Positions 1 through 6,958 of a DNA stretch of 7,397 nt are shown here, one piece after another. The stretch comes from Phenylobacterium sp. (GTDB lineage: Bacteria > Pseudomonadota > Alphaproteobacteria > Caulobacterales > Caulobacteraceae). Position 1 is the first letter of the stretch, and every line of letters starts with the position of its first letter. The notes beneath the pieces were generated by a model. That model saw nothing but the letters and a program-made list of their open reading frames with translations. It made no database searches and was not told the origin of the DNA. The stretch covers positions 1-7,397 of the forward strand of contig JAHUZY010000141.1 in the NCBI GenBank assembly GCA_019264505.1, written 5' to 3'. A program made the position numbers and the translations under genes.

Positions 1-36
1 TTGACAGGCTCGACTGATACGGCTGGGAGAGTCGCT

Positions 37-375
37 CTAGTTGTTCGCAGCCTGCTGAGCGGGCCGGGCCGAGGCGTTGCAGGCCCCCAGACGCTCGGCG
101 TCGAACGCCCGGGTCCCGGACTCGAAGGCCGTCACCGGTCCGAAGCGGCTGGCGATGTCCTTGCAGGTCGCCGGGATGAAGGGGCGGCTGTTGGAGACGG
201 TGGCCACGCAGGCCTCGCCTTCGCACCAGAAGACGGCGCTGCCGGCGACGAGACGGGTGCGCTCGGCCACCGACTGCTCAAGCTTGGCCGTGACCAGGGT
301 CTGGGCGGTCGCTTGGCCGGCCAGGGCGAACGTCATCAGGGCCGCGGCGGCGGCCAGGGTGGAACGGATCATCAT
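37..375 (-). CDS. Small secreted four-cysteine protein, function unknown
   Basis: 112-residue protein. The first 24 residues look like a Sec signal peptide: a start with one Arg, an Ala/Leu-rich core, then ATA before a likely signal-peptidase I cut ahead of Gln25. The mature part of about 88 residues has four cysteines (51, 56, 71, 99), enough for two disulfides in the periplasm. Cys51 and Cys56 sit in a WCEGEAC segment. The tail is Ala/Gln/Asn-rich. No catalytic motif is visible. Start choice: ATG at 375 has GGAG (384-387) eight bases upstream. An in-frame ATG at 381 would leave only two bases to that GGAG, and one at 372 would leave eleven. The gene is divergent from the penicillin-binding protein. 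It resembles, from memory, a small uncharacterised caulobacterial family (perhaps the one named after CC_3452); this is unverified and no function should be assumed. Confidence 0.8.
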   Translation of the reverse strand: MMIRSTLAAAAALMTFALAGQATAQTLVTAKLEQSVAERTRLVAGSAVFWCEGEACVATVSNSRPFIPATCKDIASRFGPVTAFESGTRAFDAERLGACNASARPAQQAANN

Positions 376-383
376 TGCCATAA

Positions 384-387
384 CTCC
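384..387 (-). promoter_or_regulatory. Ribosome binding site that decides the start of the small secreted protein
   Basis: GGAG on the minus strand lies eight bases before the ATG at 375. It is too close to the alternative ATG at 381, so it favours the shorter 112-residue product. Confidence 0.5.
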
Positions 388-478
388 GGCGTTGGGGAGG
401 GAGCGGCGCAGGAACAACGCCGGCCGGCCGGTGGACCCTGCGATCCCCTCGCCTGGGCCCCTCGAACTAAGCAACGCT

Positions 479-506
479 AAGATAACGGCGTTAAGATCGA
501 TCGCAA
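479..506 (-). promoter_or_regulatory. Possible promoter of the small secreted protein
   Basis: On the minus strand TTGCGA (506 to 501) is followed after 16 bases by TATCTT (484 to 479). Each hexamer matches four of six positions of the housekeeping consensus. It would give a leader of about 100 bases before the ATG at 375. The match is weak and rests only on sequence, but it lies in the most AT-rich part of the intergenic region and overlaps the repeated TAAG cores. Confidence 0.22.
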
Positions 507-674
507 CCGCCATTTGCGCACCGCGGGTATGCAGGTTTGGATAGGCGCAGCCCGTGGCCGCCCTGGAACGGCCCCGTTCATGTCCCATCAATCCTGTCGC
601 GCCTTTTCTGGGCTTCGGATAAAGAAGGCCGCCCGCGGGCGCCTGCACCTTCAAGACCAACGGCTGGGATCCAG

Positions 675-2663
675 ATGGCCAATTCGCAACCGCCCCGATC
701 GCAGCGGCCCGCCGGCGGCGGTGGCCGGGCCCGGCGCACCCCGCTGCAGGCGGCGCTCTACTGGGGCGCGGTGCTGTCGGTTTGGGGCCTGATCTTCGTG
801 GCGGCCTTCTTCGCGGTGTTCGCCGTGGATCTGCCGGACACCTCGAAACTGTTCGAGGTCGAGCGGCAGCCTTCAATCTCCTATCTAGACCGGTCCGGCG
901 CCCTGGTGGCGGTCCGCGGCTCGCAATACGCCCCACCGGTGGACCTCGACACCCTGCCCGACTACGTGCCGAAGGCCTTCATCGCCATTGAGGACCGCTG
1001 GTTCTACTGGCACCCAGGCTTCAACCCGTGGGGCATCGTCCGCTCGCAGATCTACAACATGACCAGCGATGGCGGCCCCCTGCGTGGCGGGTCGACCATC
1101 ACCCAGCAGCTGGCGCGCAATCTCTTCCTGACGCCGGCCCAGACCTACCGCCGGAAGGCGCAGGAGCTGATCCTGGCTGTCTGGCTTGAGCTGCGCTTCT
1201 CCAAGAAGGAGATCCTCGAGCTCTATCTGAACCGGGTCTATTTCGGCGGCGGCGCCTACGGCATCGAGGCGGCGTCCCAGCGCTATTTCAACAAGCCCGC
1301 CCCGCAGCTGACCATCGGCGAGTCGGCCCTGCTGGCTGGCATGATGAAGGGGCCGTCCCGCTACAGCCCCGTCTCGGCCACCGAGCGGGCGGCCCGCCGG
1401 GCCACCATCGTGCTCGACGAAATGGTCCGGCTGCGCGCCATCACGCCGGAACAGCGGACCGAGGCCTTCAACAATCCCGTGCGGGTCAATCCGACCCTGG
1501 CCAACCAGCGGGCGCAGTATTTCGTCGACTGGATCGACGACGAGGTGCGCGGTCTGGTGGGCGAGCCCACCGACGACCTGGTGGTGGAGACAACCCTGGA
1601 CCTGCCCATCCAGACCGCCGCCGAGCAGGCGGTCCGGCGTGGGGTCGCCGCCGGCGCCGATCAGGGCATCGGCCAGGGCGCTCTCGTGGCGCTCGACGGC
1701 GAGGGCCGGGTGCGGGCCTATGTGGGCGGCGCCGACTATGCCGAGAGCCAGTTCGACCGGGCGGCCATGGCGCAGCGTCAGGCGGGCTCGGCCTTCAAGC
1801 CCTTCGTCTACCTCACCGCCATGGAGCAGGGTCGGACGCCCAATGTCCGCATGGTCGACGAGCCCCTGCGGATCGGCGACTGGGAGCCGCGCAACTATAA
1901 TGGCGAATTCCGCGGCGAGATGAGCCTGCAGCAGGCCCTGGCCCAGTCCACCAACACCATCGCCGCGCGCCTGGCCAATGAGGTCGGCACCGGCAATGTG
2001 GCCGCTACGGCGCGGCGCCTGGGCATCACCGGCAAGATCCAGCTGGATCCGTCCATGGCCCTGGGGGCCGTGGAGGTCACGCCTCTGCAGATGGCCCAGG
2101 CCTATGCGCCGTTCGCCAATGGCGGCTTCAAGGCCCAGGGCTACGGCATCGAGCGCATCCGCACCGCCGACGGCCGGGTGCTCTATGACCACAATGTGGA
2201 CAAGCCCCAGCGCCAGGCGGTGATCGGCTCACCGGCCCTGCAGTACATGAACCAGATGATGCGCGGCGTGGTCACCAGCGGCACCGGGACGGCCGCGCAG
2301 GTGCCCAACTACGATCTGGCCGGCAAGACCGGCACCACCAACGATTATCGGGACGCCTGGTTCGTCGGCTACACCGGCGGCTTCGTGGCCGCCGTCTGGG
2401 TCGGCAAGGACGACAACACCGCCATGCGCCGGGTCTCCGGCGGGGCCGCGCCGGCGCGGATCTGGCGGGACTTCATGGGTGCGGCGCTGCCGCGGCTCAA
2501 CGCCCAACCGATCCCGGGCGGCGTGATTGAGCCGCCGCAGACAACCCCGGCCGCCGATCCCATCGGCGACCTGCTGGACGGGGTTGGCGGCATGATCGGC
2601 GGCGGCGCAGAGCCTGCCCCCACAGAACCCGCCCCGGCCAGTCCGGAACAGATCCCTTACTGA
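675..2663 (+). CDS. Class A penicillin-binding protein (PBP1A family), bifunctional glycosyltransferase/transpeptidase
   Basis: 662 residues. Polymerises lipid II glycan strands and cross-links their peptides at the outer face of the inner membrane. A short basic cytoplasmic tail is followed by one membrane anchor (about 28-50). The GT51 domain (about 70-255) has the catalytic Glu106 in EDRWFYWHPG, GGSTITQQ at 138-145, RKAQE with second Glu164, and ELYLNRVYFG near 182-191. The transpeptidase domain (about 330-600) has SAFK with nucleophile Ser372 and Lys375, STN at 425-427 and KTGTT at 551-555, so both activities look intact. Only about 110 residues separate GT51 from SxxK, so the OB-type insert of E. 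coli PBP1a is missing. The tail after about 610 is Pro/Gly/Ala-rich and probably disordered. ATG 675 was chosen because GGGA (666-669) lies five bases upstream; a TTG at 537 would add 46 unconvincing residues. I cannot say which Caulobacter paralogue it matches. Confidence 0.95.
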   Translation: MANSQPPRSQRPAGGGGRARRTPLQAALYWGAVLSVWGLIFVAAFFAVFAVDLPDTSKLFEVERQPSISYLDRSGALVAVRGSQYAPPVDLDTLPDYVPKAFIAIEDRWFYWHPGFNPWGIVRSQIYNMTSDGGPLRGGSTITQQLARNLFLTPAQTYRRKAQELILAVWLELRFSKKEILELYLNRVYFGGGAYGIEAASQRYFNKPAPQLTIGESALLAGMMKGPSRYSPVSATERAARRATIVLDEMVRLRAITPEQRTEAFNNPVRVNPTLANQRAQYFVDWIDDEVRGLVGEPTDDLVVETTLDLPIQTAAEQAVRRGVAAGADQGIGQGALVALDGEGRVRAYVGGADYAESQFDRAAMAQRQAGSAFKPFVYLTAMEQGRTPNVRMVDEPLRIGDWEPRNYNGEFRGEMSLQQALAQSTNTIAARLANEVGTGNVAATARRLGITGKIQLDPSMALGAVEVTPLQMAQAYAPFANGGFKAQGYGIERIRTADGRVLYDHNVDKPQRQAVIGSPALQYMNQMMRGVVTSGTGTAAQVPNYDLAGKTGTTNDYRDAWFVGYTGGFVAAVWVGKDDNTAMRRVSGGAAPARIWRDFMGAALPRLNAQPIPGGVIEPPQTTPAADPIGDLLDGVGGMIGGGAEPAPTEPAPASPEQIPY

Positions 2664-3409
2664 CCGGCCCCGTCGACGCCGATGGCGTGGAGGCGGGCCC
2701 CGTGGGTCCGCAGCCAGGCCCGGTGCGGGGCGGGGTCGCCCACCAGGGTCTCGACCAGGGCCCAGAAGCGCGGGCCATGGTTCAGTTCGCGCAGATGGGC
2801 GCATTCGTGCGCGGCCACATAGTCGGCCACCGGCAGCGGAGCCAGGGCCAGACGCCAGGAATAGCGGATGACCGCCGGCTGACCGCCTGTGGGCGGCTTG
2901 CACGATCCCCAGCGCGAGCGCGCATCTGTGAGCACCACCTTGGGCATGGGGGCGCCGAGCGCCTCGGCATGGATGCGGGTCAGGGCGGTGAGGCCTTCCA
3001 GGGCCTGCTTGCGCAGCAGCCGCTGGACGGCGCGGGCGAACCCTTCCCCTTCCCCCTGCGCGGTGATCTCGGCTGAGCGTCCGTCCTCGGCTGGCCGCCA
3101 GCGGGCCCGCCCCGCCTGGTGGACCAGGCGGACGGGGCGTCCCATGAGCGACAACTCCGCCCCTGGAACCAGGGGCTCTGCCTGGGGCAGTTCGCCCAGC
3201 CGCGCAGCGATCCAGTCGATCCGGTCCCGGGCGAAGGCCGCAGCCTCCCCCAGGCGACGGGGCGAGGGCGCGGTGGCCACCACCTCGCGGCGGCTGCGGT
3301 CCAGCCGAAGAGAAACGCGCCTGGCCCGCGGATGGACTTTCAGGCGGATGACGGCGCCGGCGATCTCGATCCGGTCGCCGTCGACAAAGGTTCGGCCAAA
3401 GGGACTCAT
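2657..3409 (-). CDS. YgjP/SprT-like (DUF45, M48-type) zinc metallopeptidase
   Basis: 250 residues, cytoplasmic, with no signal peptide or membrane segment. The C-terminal half has the zincin signature HECAH at 201-205, where Glu202 is the presumed catalytic base and His201/His205 are ligands, plus a third likely ligand His211 in ELNHGPRFW. The family marker SRWGSC is at 165-170. The N-terminal part is a basic beta-rich region (about 20-50, RARRVSLRLDRSRREV) typical of YgjP-like proteins. Length is normal for the family. Substrates of these proteins are mostly unknown, so only a predicted zinc-dependent hydrolase is claimed. It starts 12 bases after the PHA depolymerase stop, with its own strong GGAGG in that gap, which implies co-transcription. 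Its stop lies inside the last codons of the convergent penicillin-binding protein gene, a 7-base tail-to-tail overlap. Confidence 0.92.
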   Translation of the reverse strand: MSPFGRTFVDGDRIEIAGAVIRLKVHPRARRVSLRLDRSRREVVATAPSPRRLGEAAAFARDRIDWIAARLGELPQAEPLVPGAELSLMGRPVRLVHQAGRARWRPAEDGRSAEITAQGEGEGFARAVQRLLRKQALEGLTALTRIHAEALGAPMPKVVLTDARSRWGSCKPPTGGQPAVIRYSWRLALAPLPVADYVAAHECAHLRELNHGPRFWALVETLVGDPAPHRAWLRTHGARLHAIGVDGAGQ

Positions 3410-3412
3410 GCC

Positions 3413-3417
3413 CCTCC
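3413..3417 (-). promoter_or_regulatory. Strong ribosome binding site of the metallopeptidase gene
   Basis: GGAGG on the minus strand lies in the 12-base gap between the PHA depolymerase stop and the metallopeptidase ATG, three bases before the ATG (GGAGGGGC then ATG). It supports both the start choice and independent translation of the second gene of the pair. Confidence 0.65.
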
Positions 3418-3421
3418 AGAT

Positions 3422-4693
<1,272 letters not shown>

Positions 4694-4760
4694 CTGCTAA
4701 AGGTCCTTGTGCACCGCAACATATCATGCGGAGCCTTAACGGAGTCCAGCCTTGGCCGTT

Positions 4761-4790
4761 CCCCTCGGCCCCGGACGCCGCGGCGAGGGG
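4761..4790 (-). terminator. GC-rich hairpin after the SCO/SenC gene, possible weak terminator
   Basis: A perfect 7-base inverted repeat, CCCCTCG at 4761-4767 and CGAGGGG at 4784-4790, encloses 16 GC-rich bases. It lies 20-50 bases past the SCO stop and about 67 bases before the PHA depolymerase ATG on the same strand. No run of T follows in either direction, so it is not a standard intrinsic terminator. It could still slow polymerase, protect an RNA end, or act as a leader structure for the depolymerase mRNA. Confidence 0.3.
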
Positions 4791-4810
4791 TCACACCTGC
4801 GGGCGGGACC

Positions 4811-5410
4811 TCAGCCTTCCTGCATCGCCGAGCGGATCAGCCGCGCCATCTCGTCAGGGGCCAGCCCATAGGCCAGCACCCGGTTGAACCGGCCCTGGGG
4901 GTCCATCAGATAGGCCGCCGTGGAATGGTCGATGGTGTAGTCGGGACCCTCGCCGGACTTGCGGTAGTAGACATAGTAGGACTTGGCCACCTGCTCGATC
5001 TGCTCGGGCGTCCCGGTCAGGCCGACCACCCCCTCAGGAAAGGCCTCCAGGCTGAGATAGGTCTTCAGCTGTTCAGGCGTGTCGCGTTCCGGATCGACGG
5101 AGATGAACACGGTCTGCAGGTCCGCCCCCCGGGGGCCCAGCTGATCCTGGGCGGCGGCCACCGCCTGCAGGGTCGAGGGGCAGATGTCCGGGCAGTAGGT
5201 GAAGCCGAAGAAGACGACGCTCCACCGACCTTCAAGGATCGACTGATCGACCGCCTGGCCGTCCTGGTTCACCAGCTCGAACGGGCCGCCTACATCGGCC
5301 TGGGCGCTGGAGCCGCCGGCCGGACCCTCGGCCCGCCAGAACAGGGCCGCGCCGGCCGCAAGGCCGAGAACGGCCACCAGGGCGATGATGATCAGCGAGC
5401 GTTTCGACAT
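4811..5410 (-). CDS. senC: SCO1/SenC/PrrC family copper chaperone for cytochrome oxidase
   Basis: 199 residues. One N-terminal membrane anchor (about 6-24) is followed by a periplasmic thioredoxin-fold domain. Copper-binding residues are all present: Cys73 and Cys77 in TYCPDICPS and His162 in IDHSTAAYL. The family signature SVDPERDTP is at 104-112. Known SCO proteins help assemble the CuA site of cytochrome c oxidase and may act as thiol reductants. ATG 5410 has AAAGG about eight bases upstream and puts the anchor at the very N-terminus. The frame continues 46 residues further upstream, but that would reach into the regB gene and would bury the anchor. It is divergent from regB with 78 bases between the start codons. 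This agrees with the regB/senC/regA cluster of photosynthetic alphaproteobacteria, so I use senC; the symbol rests on family plus context. Confidence 0.93.
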   Translation of the reverse strand: MSKRSLIIIALVAVLGLAAGAALFWRAEGPAGGSSAQADVGGPFELVNQDGQAVDQSILEGRWSVVFFGFTYCPDICPSTLQAVAAAQDQLGPRGADLQTVFISVDPERDTPEQLKTYLSLEAFPEGVVGLTGTPEQIEQVAKSYYVYYRKSGEGPDYTIDHSTAAYLMDPQGRFNRVLAYGLAPDEMARLIRSAMQEG

Positions 5411-5488
5411 GGCGCGACCTTTCGCAGGGGAGTCGATCTTCGTTTGGGGCTCGCCACGACCGCCGATCTCGGTGATCCTGTCTTGGCC
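5411..5488. promoter_or_regulatory. Divergent senC-regB intergenic region
   Basis: These 78 bases must carry the start signals for both genes unless promoters lie inside the coding regions. The senC ribosome binding site (AAAGG, minus strand) is at the left end. On the plus strand GGTGA at 5471-5475 is the only Shine-Dalgarno-like sequence. It is 13 bases from the ATG at 5489 but 7 bases from an in-frame TTG at 5483. I see no clear -35/-10 pair in either direction. In relatives this divergent space is where the regulators control their own cluster; that is known elsewhere and only inferred here. Confidence 0.4.
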
Positions 5489-6868
5489 ATGGCCCTGAAG
5501 AACGACGGATCGGCGGGCCTGAAAGATCCCTTGGGTCTCGATAGGCAAAGCACCGCCCTACTGCAAGGCGAGCTGGCCTGGGACGAGGCGGTCCTGGGCC
5601 AGGGAAGGCTGCGCATCCGCTCGGTGGTGACCCTGCGCTGGGTCATGCTGGCCAGCGAGGCCGCCGCCCTGACCCTGGCGGCCGTGGTCTTCGCCCTGCC
5701 CGCCCCCTACGCCATCTGTTTCGGCGTCATTGGCCTGGCGGCCTGGGTGAATCTCCTGGTGGGCATCGCCACCCCAGGCCAGCGCCTCCTGCACCCGGTC
5801 GAGGCCACGCTCCAGCTGGGCTTCGACATTCTCAGGGTGGCGGGGCTCGCCGCCCTGACGGGGGGCGTGGCCAATCCCTTCGTGGTTCTGATCCTGCCGC
5901 CCCTGGCGCTGGCCGCCGCCACCCTTTCCCTGCGCCCGACGGCGACCCTGGCGGCGGTGGCGGGGGTCAGCCTGGCGGTCATCAGCCTCTACGCCTATCC
6001 GCTGCCCGGCGCTGGAAGCCTGGACGCCGCGCCCTTCGGCTATCGCCTGGCGACCCTGTCCGCCCTGTTCTTGGCCCTGGGGATCAGCGCCGCCTTCGTA
6101 CGCGAGGCCGCCCAGGAAACCGCCCGCCGGGCCTTGGCCCTGGATGTCACCCAGGCGGTGCTGGCGCGGGAACGACGTCTCTCTGCGCTGGGCGGGCTGG
6201 CCGCGTCGGCGGCCCACGAACTGGGAACGCCGCTCGCCACCATCGCCATCGTCGCCAAGGAGATGGCCCGGGAGGCGGTCACGCCGCAGGTGCGGGAGGA
6301 CGCTGAACTGTTGATGGCCCAGGCCCAGCGGTGCCGGGAAATCCTCGCCCGGCTCACCGAAACCCCAGGCGCCTCCGATGAGGTTCACGAACGCATGAGC
6401 CTGCTGCAGCTGCTGCAGGAGGTCATCGAGCCGCACCGGGACGTGAAGGGGGTCCGGCTCGAAGCCATCGTCACCGGCGCCCCGGACGCCCGCAAGCCTG
6501 GCATCAAGCGGATGCCCGAGGTGATTCACGCCATCTCCTCCTTCGTGGAGAACGCCGTGGACTTCGCCGCCTCCGAGGTCCTGGTCACCGCCCGATTCGA
6601 CGCCGACACCATTTCCCTGGAGGTGCGTGACGACGGCCCCGGCATCGCCCCGGAGATCCTCGCCAGGCTGGGGGAGCCCTATGTGACCAGCCGGCCTGGC
6701 GCCGAGGGATCGCGGACCGGCCATGTGGGGATGGGGCTGGGCTTCTTCATCTCCAAGACCCTGCTGGAGCGGACCGGGGCCAGGGTCACCTTCCAGAATG
6801 GACGCCCCAAGGGGGCCGTCGTGTCCGTTCGCTGGCCGAGAACCCGAATTGAGTCGGCGCACGAATAG
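5489..6868 (+). CDS. regB: Redox-sensing histidine kinase RegB/ActS/PrrB
   Basis: 459 residues. Six membrane segments can be placed (about 47-70, 74-94, 113-125, 130-146, 151-170, 185-204). The quinone-site heptapeptide GGVANPF is at 125-131 between the third and fourth, matching the family GGXXNPF. The cytoplasmic kinase has the H-box ASAAHELGTPLA with phospho-acceptor His243, the redox cysteine Cys282 in QRCREIL, the N-box ENAVDFA (Asn355), DDGPGIAPE at 381-389 and GMGLGF at 414-419. By family knowledge it senses ubiquinone redox state and oxygen and phosphorylates RegA. Start ATG 5489 is provisional: GGTGA lies 13 bases upstream, which would suit an in-frame TTG at 5483 (461 residues). The open frame also extends 2.4 kb upstream, but that part is antisense to phaZ and senC and is not coding. 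regA follows 90 bases downstream. Confidence 0.95.
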   Translation: MALKNDGSAGLKDPLGLDRQSTALLQGELAWDEAVLGQGRLRIRSVVTLRWVMLASEAAALTLAAVVFALPAPYAICFGVIGLAAWVNLLVGIATPGQRLLHPVEATLQLGFDILRVAGLAALTGGVANPFVVLILPPLALAAATLSLRPTATLAAVAGVSLAVISLYAYPLPGAGSLDAAPFGYRLATLSALFLALGISAAFVREAAQETARRALALDVTQAVLARERRLSALGGLAASAAHELGTPLATIAIVAKEMAREAVTPQVREDAELLMAQAQRCREILARLTETPGASDEVHERMSLLQLLQEVIEPHRDVKGVRLEAIVTGAPDARKPGIKRMPEVIHAISSFVENAVDFAASEVLVTARFDADTISLEVRDDGPGIAPEILARLGEPYVTSRPGAEGSRTGHVGMGLGFFISKTLLERTGARVTFQNGRPKGAVVSVRWPRTRIESAHE

Positions 6869-6884
6869 TGGCTGGTCTCGGCCC

Positions 6885-6908
6885 CTTGCGAACCCGACCC
6901 GGCGCAAG
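6885..6908 (+). repeat. Inverted repeat between regB and regA, overlapping a possible promoter
   Basis: CTTGCG (6885-6890) and CGCAAG (6903-6908) form a perfect 6-base inverted repeat around 12 bases, 16 bases after the regB stop. No T-run follows, so it is not a standard terminator. The same bases could hold a promoter for regA: TTGCGA at 6886-6891, then 18 bases, then CACAAT at 6910-6915, each hexamer matching four of six consensus positions. Either reading, or an operator, fits the position; none is established. Confidence 0.3.
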
Positions 6909-6927
6909 CCACAATGACTACACGCAC

Positions 6928-6936
6928 GGAGGGAGG
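6928..6936 (+). promoter_or_regulatory. Strong Shine-Dalgarno sequence of regA at unusual distance
   Basis: GGAGGGAGG is the best Shine-Dalgarno sequence in the window, yet it ends 22 bases before the preferred regA ATG at 6959. The interval holds a small hairpin (6937-6950). With the hairpin folded, 8 unpaired bases remain before the ATG, a normal spacing. An in-frame GTG at 6950 is 13 bases away. Confidence 0.5.
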
Positions 6937-6950
6937 CCCGCACGCGCGGG
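6937..6950 (+). promoter_or_regulatory. Short hairpin between the regA Shine-Dalgarno and start codon
   Basis: CCCGC (6937-6941) pairs with GCGGG (6946-6950) around the 4-base loop ACGC: five G-C pairs starting directly after the Shine-Dalgarno sequence. Folding would bring the ribosome site to 8 bases from the ATG at 6959. The pairing is seen in the sequence; its effect on translation is inference. Confidence 0.4.
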
Positions 6951-6958
6951 TGGCAGAG

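Larger units (their letters stand above)
376..674. other. Divergent intergenic region between the secreted protein and the peptidoglycan synthase
   Basis: 299 bases with no convincing gene. It should hold the promoters and leaders of both flanking genes. It is locally less GC-rich around 465-515, where three copies of a TAAG core occur (467-471, 477-481, 491-495) and a weak minus-strand promoter can be drawn. A 12-base perfect palindrome, CGCCCGCGGGCG, occupies 630-641 about 33 bases before the synthase ATG; at this GC content it could be chance. A GATAAA at 618-623 could serve as a plus-strand -10 element, but no good -35 accompanies it. The synthase frame stays open back to a TTG at 537, but the 46 extra residues have no recognisable family sequence, so I treat this stretch as leader. 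Confidence 0.5.

Noticed and set aside
1..36. TTGACA at the left edge as a -35 element
   Set aside because: No -10-like hexamer follows at 15-19 bases, and it lies past the 3' end of the minus-strand gene. It looks like chance.
630..641. 12-base palindrome CGCCCGCGGGCG upstream of the penicillin-binding protein
   Set aside because: At this GC content several such palindromes are expected by chance in a window this size, and it makes a poor hairpin. Kept only as a note in the intergenic entry.
537..674. 46-residue N-terminal extension of the penicillin-binding protein from a TTG
   Set aside because: The Pro/Arg-rich extension has no family similarity, and ATG 675 has its own GGGA at suitable spacing just before a typical cytoplasmic tail.
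885..2192. A 435-codon minus-strand open frame inside the penicillin-binding protein gene
   Set aside because: It mirrors the GC-biased codons of an intact, motif-complete gene. It has no recognisable domain and no ribosome binding site I could support.
4742..5434. GANTC (CcrM methylation) sites in the intergenic regions at 4742-4746 and 5430-5434
   Set aside because: About a dozen GANTC sites occur across the window, including inside genes, which is not more than base composition predicts, so no cell-cycle control is claimed.
5558..6943. A 461-codon minus-strand open frame opposite regB
   Set aside because: Antisense shadow of the kinase with Gly/Gln/His-rich low-complexity translation.
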